The notes under the pieces were generated by a model. That model was not told where the DNA came from and did not search any database. It worked only from the letters and a program-made list of their open reading frames with translations. 16,109 nt of DNA, from assembly GCA_029256645.1 (NCBI GenBank), contig JAQSXM010000021.1, positions 1 to 16,109 on the forward strand, given 5' to 3'. Each line of letters starts with the position of its first letter. Within the stretch, counting starts at the first letter, position 1. Of the stretch, positions 1 through 6,180 are shown piece by piece. Both the position numbers and the translations under genes were made by a program. Source of the DNA: Sporomusa sp. GTDB taxonomy: Bacteria > Bacillota_C > Negativicutes > Sporomusales > Sporomusaceae.

Positions 1-90
1 GATGATTATGATTATGACCATGACTGCGACGACGATTATGATGATGACTGTGATGATGATTATGATGACTGCGATGAGTGCGATTGCGAC
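1..90 (+). repeat. Low-complexity GAT/GAC/TAT triplet repeat inside the Asp-rich gene
   Basis: Imperfect in-frame tandem repeat of aspartate and tyrosine codons. For example, GATTATGATGATGACTG at 34-50 recurs in shorter form as GATTATGATGACTG at 58-71. Period-3 repeats of this kind change length easily by slippage. Confidence 0.6.
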
Positions 91-351
91 GACTGCCATC
101 ATAAGCATAAGAAACACAAAAAACATAAGTGTAAGCCGGACTGCGACTGTGACCACGGCCACGGCCACGGTCATGACCACGATCATGACTGCGACCATGA
201 CTACCATTGCAAACCACACAAAAGACCGCGTCGTTGCACCCGCAGGTTTGACGTAGCGGTCGTACTGAGAATTACTGTAAAAGTAATGGCAGACCGGGAA
301 GTTCTCTTATATCAGGGAACTCCGGGACTGCCGTATAAGCCCAAAGGATAA
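1..351 (+). CDS. Asp/His/Cys-rich protein, C-terminal part (5' end outside window)
   Basis: This is the last 116 codons of a gene that starts upstream, read in frame 1 and ending with TAA at 349-351. Residues 1 to about 80 are almost entirely Asp, His, Cys, Tyr and Lys, with runs such as CDCDHGHGHGHDHDHDCD. This composition is typical of metal-binding or very acidic structural segments. The last 35 or so residues change character to an alternating hydrophobic stretch (FDVAVVLRITVKVMADREVLLY) that looks like beta strands. I do not recognise the family; a spore-surface or metal-sequestering protein is a guess. A methionine/isoleucine/threonine-rich reading in frame 2 (bases 2-256) is a shadow of the repeated GAY codons. 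A strong hairpin terminator follows 20 bases after the stop, which supports the frame-1 end. Confidence 0.7.
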   Translation, partial: DDYDYDHDCDDDYDDDCDDDYDDCDECDCDDCHHKHKKHKKHKCKPDCDCDHGHGHGHDHDHDCDHDYHCKPHKRPRRCTRRFDVAVVLRITVKVMADREVLLYQGTPGLPYKPKG

Positions 352-371
352 GAAATCAATCTGACCTCAGT

Positions 372-418
372 AAAAAAGCACTATGTGAGGCTCGTAGAGC
401 TCAGATAGTGCTTTTTTT
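372..418 (+). terminator. Rho-independent terminator after the Asp-rich gene
   Basis: A 13-base arm, AAAAAAGCACTAT (372-384), pairs with ATAGTGCTTTTTT (405-417). An inner TGAGgCTC/GAGCTCA stem and a GTA loop extend it, and a T run follows. The A run on the other side makes it potentially bidirectional. Confidence 0.9.
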
Positions 419-489
419 ATAGCGAGGAGACGGTGCCCCCGTAACCCCGGTAACCCCGGGCCTTTGCCGGAAAAAGCGTTCCGCAGGAG

Positions 490-573
490 AAAAGCCGGGC
501 GGTATTCCGTTAAGAAATCCGTACTGTTTGAGCGCAGCGAGTTTAGGGATTTTAGGAATATTGTCCGGCTTTT
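490..573. repeat. Long palindromic element, probable dispersed intergenic repeat
   Basis: The arm at 490-508 (AAAAGCCGGGCGGTATTCC) pairs with the arm at 555-573 (GGAATATTGTCCGGCTTTT). Of 19 positions, 16 are Watson-Crick and the other three are G-U pairs, so the whole arm can pair as RNA. The stem continues imperfectly inward (TTAAGAAATCC against GGGATTTTA). The loop contains TTTGAGCGCAGCGAGTTT. Other genomic copies cannot be seen from one window. Confidence 0.55.
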
Positions 574-606
574 CAGCTTTTGGAGGCTTCGGGCCTAGAC
601 TTTTTG

Positions 607-633
607 TTACTTTCGGGGCAATGCCAAAAGTAA
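607..633. repeat. Second inverted repeat of the intergenic element
   Basis: TTACTTTCGG (607-616) pairs with CCAAAAGTAA (624-633) with one mismatch around a short loop. It lies 33 bases after the long palindrome and may be part of the same composite element. Confidence 0.45.
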
Positions 634-682
634 AACCATTCCCTTGTTTTTACGGATTATTTGATATCTGCAAAGCCAAAGG

Positions 683-700
683 ACCGCACCAGCGGTTTTT
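683..700 (+). terminator. Short terminator-like hairpin
   Basis: ACCGC (683-687) pairs with GCGGT (692-696) around an ACCA loop and runs into five T residues. The stem is only 5 bp and no gene reads into it directly, so the function is uncertain. Confidence 0.3.
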
Positions 701-785
701 CTTATAAGTCTGGGAGCCCAACAATTACCCGAATAATGCACAGTCGAAAACGGTTATATTATTATAGGCCGTTAGGAGGGGTTCA

Positions 786-1340
786 ATGTCCGGTGTTCCC
801 ACAGATGCGCAATTGGCGCAATTGACCCATGAGTTAACTCAGGCACGTATTGAACATTGGTTAATCCATGATCTTTTTACCTGGCAATGGTGGTTTTTAT
901 TAGCATTACTTATTATACCGTGGATCATTTTTTACTACATTGCTGACCGGAAGAAACTTCCCCAACTCTGGTTATACGGGCTATTTATGCATATGGTGAT
1001 TATTAAGCTTGATTCAATAGGCTTTGAAACCGGACACTGGATATATCCATACAAATTAGTCCCATTCTCTTCCTTTGTCGCGTATATTGACTCCAGCCCG
1101 CTGCCGGTGATCTATATGCTGGAGTATCAGTACTTTCCCCGCTGGCAGGATTTTATCAAGATCAGTGTATTGACAGCTGGCGTATTTGCATTTGTCTGCG
1201 AGCCTGTCCTTGAGGTTATGGGGTTGTATGTTCCCTTGAAATGGTATCACATCTATGGATTTCCCATCTATATCGCTATGCCGTGTGTGATGAAACTGGT
1301 AGTTGAGAAGATATTCCTTGCTGCAAGAAATAAACAGTAA
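786..1340 (+). CDS. CBO0543-family multi-pass membrane protein
   Basis: A 184-residue integral membrane protein with unknown molecular function. After a polar N-terminus of about 30 residues, hydrophobic segments lie at roughly 35-52, 62-80, 107-113, 128-150 and 158-175. The Trp/Tyr-rich pattern, the segment DSIGFETGHWIYPYKLVPF and the late motif LKWYHIYGFPIY match my memory of the CBO0543 family, which is common in spore-forming Firmicutes. The start is supported by a strong AGGAGGGG site (about 776-783) just before ATG. The gene stands alone: a gene-free stretch lies upstream, and a terminator begins in its own stop codon. The family call is from recognition, not a search. Confidence 0.8.
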   Translation: MSGVPTDAQLAQLTHELTQARIEHWLIHDLFTWQWWFLLALLIIPWIIFYYIADRKKLPQLWLYGLFMHMVIIKLDSIGFETGHWIYPYKLVPFSSFVAYIDSSPLPVIYMLEYQYFPRWQDFIKISVLTAGVFAFVCEPVLEVMGLYVPLKWYHIYGFPIYIAMPCVMKLVVEKIFLAARNKQ

Positions 1341-1379
1341 AAGCCGGCCTCCTCAATGTTAGAGGGAGGGCCGGCTTTT
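1339..1379. terminator. Bidirectional terminator between convergent genes
   Basis: AAAAGCCGGCC (1339-1349) pairs perfectly with GGCCGGCTTTT (1369-1379), with an inner CCTC/GAGG extension. It starts inside the TAA of the CBO0543-family gene, and the A/T flanks give a T tract on both strands. It can also serve the minus-strand gene ending at 1396. Confidence 0.92.
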
Positions 1380-1395
1380 ACTGTTTAGTGCCGCT

Positions 1396-1683
1396 TTACC
1401 GTACAAGGGCACTGATATTTGTTACAATATCCTGGAACTTGTTACCATTGATCGTGAAGTTTTCAGCAAAGTCCTGCGGGGATGAATATTCAAGTCCGGT
1501 ATCAGCGGCGTTATAGCCTGTTACCGTTAATTTATTGTCATAGTAAGTGAGAACAAATTTTTGTCCGTTATACTCAAAGATCATTTCCTCGTATGTATTG
1601 ATATCTTCATAAAAGTCTTTTATGTTTTTATATTTATCAGGCAGAGACTGCTGGGCGCTGGTTTTTAATTTAATAACTACCAA
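1396..1683 (-). CDS. Hypothetical protein, 95 residues
   Basis: A small soluble protein that I do not recognise. It has no signal peptide or membrane segment. It is rich in Asn, Tyr, Asp and Phe, with an alternating pattern (EMIFEYNGQKFVLTYYDNKLTVTG, residues about 33-56) that suggests a small beta-sheet domain followed by helices. The start is a TTG at 1683. It is favoured by a GGGAGG site nine bases upstream (about 1692-1697), and no ATG lies in a better position. A promoter-like pair lies 30-60 bases upstream on the same strand. The gene shares a bidirectional terminator with the CBO0543-family gene. No neighbour points to a role. Confidence 0.7.
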   Translation of the reverse strand: MVVIKLKTSAQQSLPDKYKNIKDFYEDINTYEEMIFEYNGQKFVLTYYDNKLTVTGYNAADTGLEYSSPQDFAENFTINGNKFQDIVTNISALVR

Positions 1684-1715
1684 GATAACGTGCCTCCCTG
1701 TAGCGTATTTTCTTT

Positions 1716-1745
1716 ATTATACCATATTATATACAACGCGTTAAA
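1716..1745 (-). promoter_or_regulatory. Candidate sigma-A promoter of the 95-residue protein gene
   Basis: On the minus strand a perfect TATAAT (plus coordinates 1716-1721) follows TTTAAC (1740-1745) with an 18-base spacer. The -35 is weak, but the -10 is ideal and sits about 30 bases before the TTG start. Confidence 0.5.
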
Positions 1746-1870
1746 GCTTTGCAGGCGGGTGGTGTGTTAATGCTATTGCTTTCTATGGAATTATTACCCA
1801 TTAATGATATACAATAAGTAAATAGACAACTTGGTTTTAATTTATCTCTCACATAAAATAATACGGCTGG

Positions 1871-3040
1871 TTAATTACGAACGCGCTTTAAGTATTGATT
1901 AAATTGAGGAACAGTAAAGTCTACTTCGCCATATCCCGGCGCATAGATAAAGCCTTTGTAAATCAATTGTCCCCTAAGCGGTGAAATGCTATTGACACTG
2001 GTATTCATTTTGGTTGCTATTTGGGCAATTGTACAGGGCAAACTGCCACATTCTACCATAGCGTGCATAAATTCTTTTTCTTTAGGTGTTGCCCGGTCGT
2101 AACGAACCTTGTAAAAACTGTCATCCAGACTTTTCTCGAAGGAGGGATACGCTTCCCGTACTGAGGTAATATCAATAATATTACTCTTGATAAAGGCCCA
2201 CACCTGTTTACCATATTCCTGGAGAAAATAGGGATAGCCTTCCGTAATCCTCAGGATTTCATCAATCGCCTCAGCTGTGAAGGTTACACCTATTTTCTTT
2301 GCCGGTTCCACCAATGCCAGTCTGGCGGCCTCTGCTTCTAACGAACCTATCGAAATAAAGCCAAACAATCTTTCGGCATAGGACTTAATATCACCGGCAA
2401 TCTTTGTCACTTTAGGCAACCCTGCCGCAAATAAGGTAACCGGCAGACCTTTTTGATTAGCTCGATGTAAGGCAGTAATCAATGCCTCAAATTCATCATC
2501 TTTTAAATACTGAATTTCATCGATAAATAAACATACAGAGCTGCCGCAATTTTTCGCAAGCGTACCCATCGACACAAATAATTCGGTCAAATCATTGGCA
2601 AAGTTCCCGGTATCTGATACGCCTACCGCTGCGACTATATCGTCCTTTACACCAATACTGATCTCGCCACCCGGAGAGTAGGTAAGCTGAAACGCTTTCA
2701 GCACAGACATTGCTTTTTGCCAATAGCCCTCAGCCTTCGCTCTAACACTCATTTGCCTGATTAACTTCTGGATATGCAGAGAAATCGAGATTTTGAATGA
2801 AGAACGCTCAGATACCTCGATGTGCTCATACAGGACATTATATTCATCGGCGATCTCTTCGATTTTATTTAATAAGACTGTTTTTCCAACCCCGCGCAAG
2901 CCATAGTAAATAATCGAACGTGCCGGAAATCCATGCGCAACATAAGCAATAATTTCTTTTGCCTGCTCAATAGTATCATCACGACCGGCTAAATAATTGG
3001 GTACTAATCCGGCCCCGGGCGTATACGGATTTATTATCAT
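1871..3040 (-). CDS. AAA/STAND-type P-loop ATPase with C-terminal winged helix
   Basis: A 389-residue ATP-binding protein of the ORC1/Cdc6-like group often annotated AAA ATPase. The Walker A motif is GLRGVGKT (residues 47-54) and the Walker B motif is CLFIDEIQYL (D174, E175). A sensor-like strand TLFAAGLP follows at about 202-209, with an arginine in SYAERLF (R224) where a sensor/finger residue is expected. The lid region includes ITEGYPYFLQEYG. The last 90 or so residues look like a winged helix (TIAQIATKMNTSVNSISPLRGQL). The start is ATG at 3040, seven bases after AAGGTG. A longer reading from a GTG at 3049 would overlap that ribosome binding site. No partner gene is adjacent, so its role (DNA binding, signalling or a mobile-element remnant) is open. 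Confidence 0.85.
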   Translation of the reverse strand: MIINPYTPGAGLVPNYLAGRDDTIEQAKEIIAYVAHGFPARSIIYYGLRGVGKTVLLNKIEEIADEYNVLYEHIEVSERSSFKISISLHIQKLIRQMSVRAKAEGYWQKAMSVLKAFQLTYSPGGEISIGVKDDIVAAVGVSDTGNFANDLTELFVSMGTLAKNCGSSVCLFIDEIQYLKDDEFEALITALHRANQKGLPVTLFAAGLPKVTKIAGDIKSYAERLFGFISIGSLEAEAARLALVEPAKKIGVTFTAEAIDEILRITEGYPYFLQEYGKQVWAFIKSNIIDITSVREAYPSFEKSLDDSFYKVRYDRATPKEKEFMHAMVECGSLPCTIAQIATKMNTSVNSISPLRGQLIYKGFIYAPGYGEVDFTVPQFNQYLKRVRN

Positions 3041-3134
3041 TACAATCACCTTCTTATAATGATTATTACCGCAATTATATCCTTATATTCGCAGAATATC
3101 AACAATACCGTCAGAATTTACCTATATCTTAGGC

Positions 3135-3162
3135 TTGAATACTTGTTATTACTTCTTATATG
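3135..3162 (+). promoter_or_regulatory. Candidate promoter of the persulfide dioxygenase gene
   Basis: TTGAAT (3135-3140) and TATATG (3157-3162) are separated by 16 bases, about 55 bases before the start codon. The palindrome at 3167-3177 would sit at the transcription start, as expected for a repressor site. Moderate match only. Confidence 0.4.
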
Positions 3163-3166
3163 CGTG

Positions 3167-3177
3167 CCTGTCACAGG
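3167..3177. promoter_or_regulatory. Palindrome CCTGTCACAGG, candidate operator
   Basis: Perfect 5+1+5 palindrome, extended by one pair to GCCTGTCACAGGC (3166-3178). It lies just downstream of the candidate -10 of the persulfide dioxygenase gene. The same palindrome with a different central base is at 8974-8984. Confidence 0.4.
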
Positions 3178-3215
3178 CTGAAATTAATCATCTTCGGTTA
3201 AAGGAGTGTAATTAT

Positions 3216-4313
3216 ATGATATTTAGGCAGTTAAACCCTCATTCTTGCCGTACGTATCTTATCGGTGAGGAGAATGATCAACGGGTAATTATCGTGGATC
3301 CGGTCATTGATCATTTTAGCGACTACCTTGCTTTACTAAAAGAGGAGGGGTTAACACTTACCCATGTGATTGATACCCATATCCATGCAGACCATATCTC
3401 TGCCGGCTCCGCATTAAAAGATGCCACCGGATGTGAATATGTTATGCACGAAGCTGCGCCGCCCCAGTGTGTCAGTATGTGTGTACAGGATGGAGATGTC
3501 TTGCACTTCAACACCTTGGAACTCAAAGTGCTGCACACACCCGGACATACACAGGATTCGATCAGTTTGATCGTGGGTGCCAACCTGCTAACCGGAGATT
3601 TCCTGTTTCTGGATGATGCCGGTGCAGGCAGGGATGATCTTCCGGGCGGTAATCCGGCCGACCACTGGGAGAGCCTGAACAAGCTCACTGATCTGCCGGA
3701 TCAGCTGATGATCTATCCGGCTCACGAATACAGAAACCGGCAGCCGGCTACGCTTGGCAGGCAGCGTCAGAGCAATCCCCACCTGCAAAAGCGCAGCAAA
3801 GAGGAATTTATCAAATACCTTGAGGATTTGCGGCTTGGCCCGGCCGATTGGATGAGAGATGTCCTTAAGGCTAATTACGCCTGTGCCAAAGACCCGGGTG
3901 CAGCCTGGATTCCCCTGGATACCCCGGCCTGTGAGATCAAGGGAACAATGGACAAGGGTGTAAACGAGATAGCGGTCCAGTACATTGAGGCCGAGGAATT
4001 ACGTACCTGGCTTCAAACCAATCGATCGGAGGTTCTGCTCATTGATGTAAGGGAAAAAGCTGAGCTGACTGGGCCGCTTGGACAGATGACAGGTATACTG
4101 CATATCCCGATCGGCCAGTTGACAGGCAGCCTTACCGGGCTTCAAGAACATAAACATAAAAAGATTGTGGTAGTATGCCGCTCAGGCGCCAGGGCGACTA
4201 CCGGTGCGCAGATCTTGCTAAAAGCGGGCTTTGCCAGCGTATATGTCCTCAAAGGCGGGATGATTTCCTGGAACCAGGCTAGTGAAGGGTTGTTACAGCA
4301 TAAACAGCAATAA
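3216..4313 (+). CDS. Persulfide dioxygenase (ETHE1-type MBL) fused to rhodanese
   Basis: A 365-residue cytoplasmic two-domain enzyme. Residues 1 to about 235 are a metallo-beta-lactamase fold with the HxHxDH motif (H55, H57, D59, H60), PGHT (H111), TGD (D128) and PAHEY (H170). This is the pattern of ETHE1-like persulfide dioxygenases, which oxidise glutathione- or other low-molecular-weight persulfides to sulfite using iron and O2. Residues about 255-360 are a rhodanese domain with active-site loop CRSGAR (C321). The fusion probably couples sulfur transfer to oxidation, as in other bacterial ETHE1-rhodanese fusions. The start at 3216 follows AAGGAG by nine bases. An in-frame ATG at 3135 has no such site and would add an unrelated leader. 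The 3' end overlaps the convergent DUF401 gene by 35 bases. Confidence 0.88.
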   Translation: MIFRQLNPHSCRTYLIGEENDQRVIIVDPVIDHFSDYLALLKEEGLTLTHVIDTHIHADHISAGSALKDATGCEYVMHEAAPPQCVSMCVQDGDVLHFNTLELKVLHTPGHTQDSISLIVGANLLTGDFLFLDDAGAGRDDLPGGNPADHWESLNKLTDLPDQLMIYPAHEYRNRQPATLGRQRQSNPHLQKRSKEEFIKYLEDLRLGPADWMRDVLKANYACAKDPGAAWIPLDTPACEIKGTMDKGVNEIAVQYIEAEELRTWLQTNRSEVLLIDVREKAELTGPLGQMTGILHIPIGQLTGSLTGLQEHKHKKIVVVCRSGARATTGAQILLKAGFASVYVLKGGMISWNQASEGLLQHKQQ

Positions 4314-5490
4314 TCATAACGATCTCCAAACAGGCAATGGGGCGCAGGGTCTTTAAAAAATCGGCTTTAAAGTAATCCAGCGTTACCAATAAGCAGAGAT
4401 GGGCTGGCGACAGCATCTGTCCGGCTGTTCCCAGCGTAAAGCAAATCATGGCCAAAGTAATATCGCCAGGAGATAAAACAGCGATAAAGGGAAAGGTTAT
4501 CGCAACAAAGCCCTGGGAGGTACCTGTTAGAATCCCGGATATAAAGGCTATTACGCCAATTACGATAGCATTGGATATCGCGAGATTATTGAGCAGTACT
4601 GCAATATCTTCAATAGCGCCGGTCTGACGGAGAATGTTTTGAAAGAAAAGGATGGCAACTATGCCCCACAGCAGCTTGCGGTCCAGCGCGTGAGCCAGCA
4701 TAGCGCGAATATCGGTCAGGTTTTGTCGTAAGATAAGTACCATTGCAGCAACAACCAGGCCCATAGAAATAGACGCTGCCAGTTTAAAGAAAACAACAAG
4801 AACAAAGTTAACAAGTATGGGGCCTGCCGCCAGTGTGACATAATAATAGCCGCGCCCGGTGTCATGAGTGGTATCGGCGGCTGCGGTTGTGCCCTGCTGC
4901 TTTTTTAAGGTGGATAAGAAAAACAGCCAGCCGATAATTGTCGCCAGTGCTGTAAGCCAGGCCATATTGGCGATAAGCGTACTAAGCGGGATACTGGAAA
5001 GCTGGCTGGCAAGGAGCATGCCGGTAAAAATTGGGTTAGTAAACTCCCAAATGTGGCGAAACCAGTAGTTAATCGCCGTTTTAGCCTCAGCGGTCAGCTG
5101 ATAGGGTTTGCTGGCACTTTCTACTAAGGGTGCCGAGAAGATTGCACCACCCAAAGAGGGTAAAAAGCCAAGAAAAGCCGGCATTAAAGCCAACAGGCTG
5201 CGCTCGCTGCGCAGCATTCTGCGGGCAGTTGCCATCAGCCCGTCAACAATACCGCCGTTGCGCAGCTGGTATTCAAGGCACATAACAAAATATAAGGCGA
5301 ACACGATCTCCCAGGTACTAGGGCTATTCAGCGTCGTTATTACTGCCGATTGCAGCTGCAACAGGTTAAAACCAGACAGTATCCATAAAACGCCTGCACC
5401 GGTCAGCATAGCGTTGCCCATTTTTACTTTGCGATTCAGCAAGATTACAATAATAGCAAGCGTGATCAGAATTTTTAATATGGCAAGCAT
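4279..5490 (-). CDS. DUF401-family integral membrane protein
   Basis: About 403 residues with 10 or more hydrophobic segments spread over the whole length. The signature stretch GFLPSLGGAIFSAPLVE, followed by YWFRHIWEF, matches the DUF401 (TIGR00529-like) membrane proteins of Firmicutes and archaea. They resemble ion or carboxylate transporters, but their substrate is not known. The start is ambiguous. ATG at 5490 lies 12 bases after an AGGAG, while a TTG at 5502 directly abuts that AGGAG and is too close, so I choose the ATG. The stop codon (TAG, 4279-4281) lies within the end of the convergent sulfur gene. A strong -10-like TATAAT lies about 95 bases upstream. Confidence 0.85.
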   Translation of the reverse strand: MLAILKILITLAIIVILLNRKVKMGNAMLTGAGVLWILSGFNLLQLQSAVITTLNSPSTWEIVFALYFVMCLEYQLRNGGIVDGLMATARRMLRSERSLLALMPAFLGFLPSLGGAIFSAPLVESASKPYQLTAEAKTAINYWFRHIWEFTNPIFTGMLLASQLSSIPLSTLIANMAWLTALATIIGWLFFLSTLKKQQGTTAAADTTHDTGRGYYYVTLAAGPILVNFVLVVFFKLAASISMGLVVAAMVLILRQNLTDIRAMLAHALDRKLLWGIVAILFFQNILRQTGAIEDIAVLLNNLAISNAIVIGVIAFISGILTGTSQGFVAITFPFIAVLSPGDITLAMICFTLGTAGQMLSPAHLCLLVTLDYFKADFLKTLRPIACLEIVMIIAVYAVTTLH

Positions 5491-5582
5491 GTATGGCAGC
5501 AACTCCTGTATTTTTTAATAGGATCCTCTGATGTATTCCTAACTGAAGGACGCGATACCTGCTACTGAGTATCGGTATAACC

Positions 5583-5612
5583 ATTATATATAACAGGGAA
5601 CGGGATATTCAG
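5583..5612 (-). promoter_or_regulatory. Candidate promoter of the DUF401 gene
   Basis: The minus strand has a perfect TATAAT (plus 5583-5588) with CTGAAT (5607-5612) 18 bases upstream. The -35 overlaps the arm of the neighbouring hairpin, so terminator and promoter would be superimposed. A small CGATAC/GTATCG stem (5553-5574) lies in the presumed leader. Confidence 0.4.
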
Positions 5613-5639
5613 CCAGCTTCTGGCGTTGAATATCCCGTT
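5599..5639. terminator. Hairpin between the XRE regulator and DUF401 genes
   Basis: AACGGGATATTCA (5599-5611) pairs perfectly over 13 bases with TGAATATCCCGTT (5627-5639), with an inner CCAG/CTGG stem. It is the likely terminator of the minus-strand XRE gene. The better T tract (TTTTA) faces the plus strand, and the minus-strand tail is only GTTCCCTG. Confidence 0.75.
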
Positions 5640-5653
5640 TTACTTAGGCGCGG

Positions 5654-6046
5654 CTACTTCTTTGGTTTGCCATGTTTCAGTGCTAACGCTATATCAGCAT
5701 TTATCTCCAGTAGTTGTTGAACCGCTTCCGGTTCAATACCATAGGCCTCGGCAGTGGCAATTACTTTCTCCCATGATTTATCAATCGTTATCTGGTAGTT
5801 GCCAATAGCCTCGTGTAACAAAACTGACTTTGACGAACTAGCGGCTTTATCAAGCTTATGACCCACAAGCCAATCAATACTTACCTGGAAATAGGAAGCG
5901 ATGCGGCTCAGTGTTGCTATATCGGGTTCCCGGCGGTCAACCTCCCAGGAGGCTAAGGTTGATCGGTCTACTTTAAGTATGGCAGCTAATTCTTCTTGCG
6001 TTAGGTGAGTCCTCAATTGCTTGATTCTTGTACCCAGGGTTTTCAT
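5654..6046 (-). CDS. XRE-family transcriptional regulator
   Basis: A 130-residue DNA-binding protein. Residues about 5-60 form a Cro/C1-type helix-turn-helix: TQEELAAILKVDRSTLASWE carries the two helices, and the domain ends with FQVSIDWLVG, a signature of XRE repressors. The remaining 70 residues are helical and charged, and probably mediate dimerisation or ligand sensing. I do not recognise a specific subfamily. AAGGAG sits nine bases before ATG. The gene is divergent from an orphan histidine kinase. The region between them holds two near-identical palindromes of the sort bound by XRE dimers, so autoregulation and control of the kinase are likely (inference). Confidence 0.9.
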   Translation of the reverse strand: MKTLGTRIKQLRTHLTQEELAAILKVDRSTLASWEVDRREPDIATLSRIASYFQVSIDWLVGHKLDKAASSSKSVLLHEAIGNYQITIDKSWEKVIATAEAYGIEPEAVQQLLEINADIALALKHGKPKK

Positions 6047-6067
6047 AAGCCCACACTCCTTACTACT

Positions 6068-6096
6068 ACCATAACGCGCTTATGTCCCAGGTTCAA
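6068..6096 (-). promoter_or_regulatory. Candidate promoter of the XRE regulator
   Basis: On the minus strand TTGAAC (plus 6091-6096) and TATGGT (6068-6073) are separated by exactly 17 bases. Palindrome 1 (6102-6116) lies immediately upstream of this -35. Confidence 0.5.
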
Positions 6097-6101
6097 TTAT
6101 T

Positions 6102-6116
6102 GTGTCCATAAGACAT
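6102..6116. promoter_or_regulatory. Candidate XRE operator 1, GTGTCCATAAGACAT
   Basis: TGTC and GACA half-sites are separated by CATAA. It shares the GTGTC...AAGACA frame with the palindrome at 6154-6168. It is next to the -35 of the XRE gene. Confidence 0.55.
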
Positions 6117-6153
6117 TTACTGGAAAGGGATTTTAAAAAAATTGCCGAATTAA

Positions 6154-6168
6154 GTGTCTTAAAGACAC
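6154..6168. promoter_or_regulatory. Candidate XRE operator 2, GTGTCTTAAAGACAC
   Basis: A perfect 7+1+7 palindrome (GTGTCTT-A-AAGACAC), 12 bases before the GTG start of the histidine kinase. Its centre is 52 bases, about five helical turns, from the centre of operator 1, which suits cooperative binding of two dimers. Confidence 0.65.
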
Positions 6169-6180
6169 TGGAGAGAAGAA

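Larger units (their letters stand above)
421..785. other. Gene-free stretch with palindromic elements
   Basis: No credible coding sequence is visible over these 365 bases. The stretch begins with a GC-rich tract in which GTAACCCCGG occurs twice in tandem (441-450, 450-459). It then contains a long imperfect palindrome (490-573), a second inverted repeat (607-633), a short hairpin with a T run (683-700), and finally the ribosome binding site of the next gene (AGGAGGGG, about 776-783). A plus-frame reading through 490-600 gives the peptide VLFERSEFRDF and stops at 596. From memory, similar peptides are common spurious hypothetical proteins translated from repeated intergenic DNA in Firmicutes. 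Confidence 0.6.

Noticed and set aside
2..256. An ATG-initiated plus-strand frame giving a Met/Ile/Thr-rich 84-residue protein
   Set aside because: It is a frame-shifted reading of GAY/TAT codon repeats. Frame 1 stays open to a stop at 351, just before a terminator, and gives the plausible Asp/His/Cys-rich protein.
490..595. A short protein containing VLFERSEFRDF in the intergenic stretch
   Set aside because: There is no start or ribosome binding site. The reading crosses a long palindrome and is best explained as translated repeat DNA.
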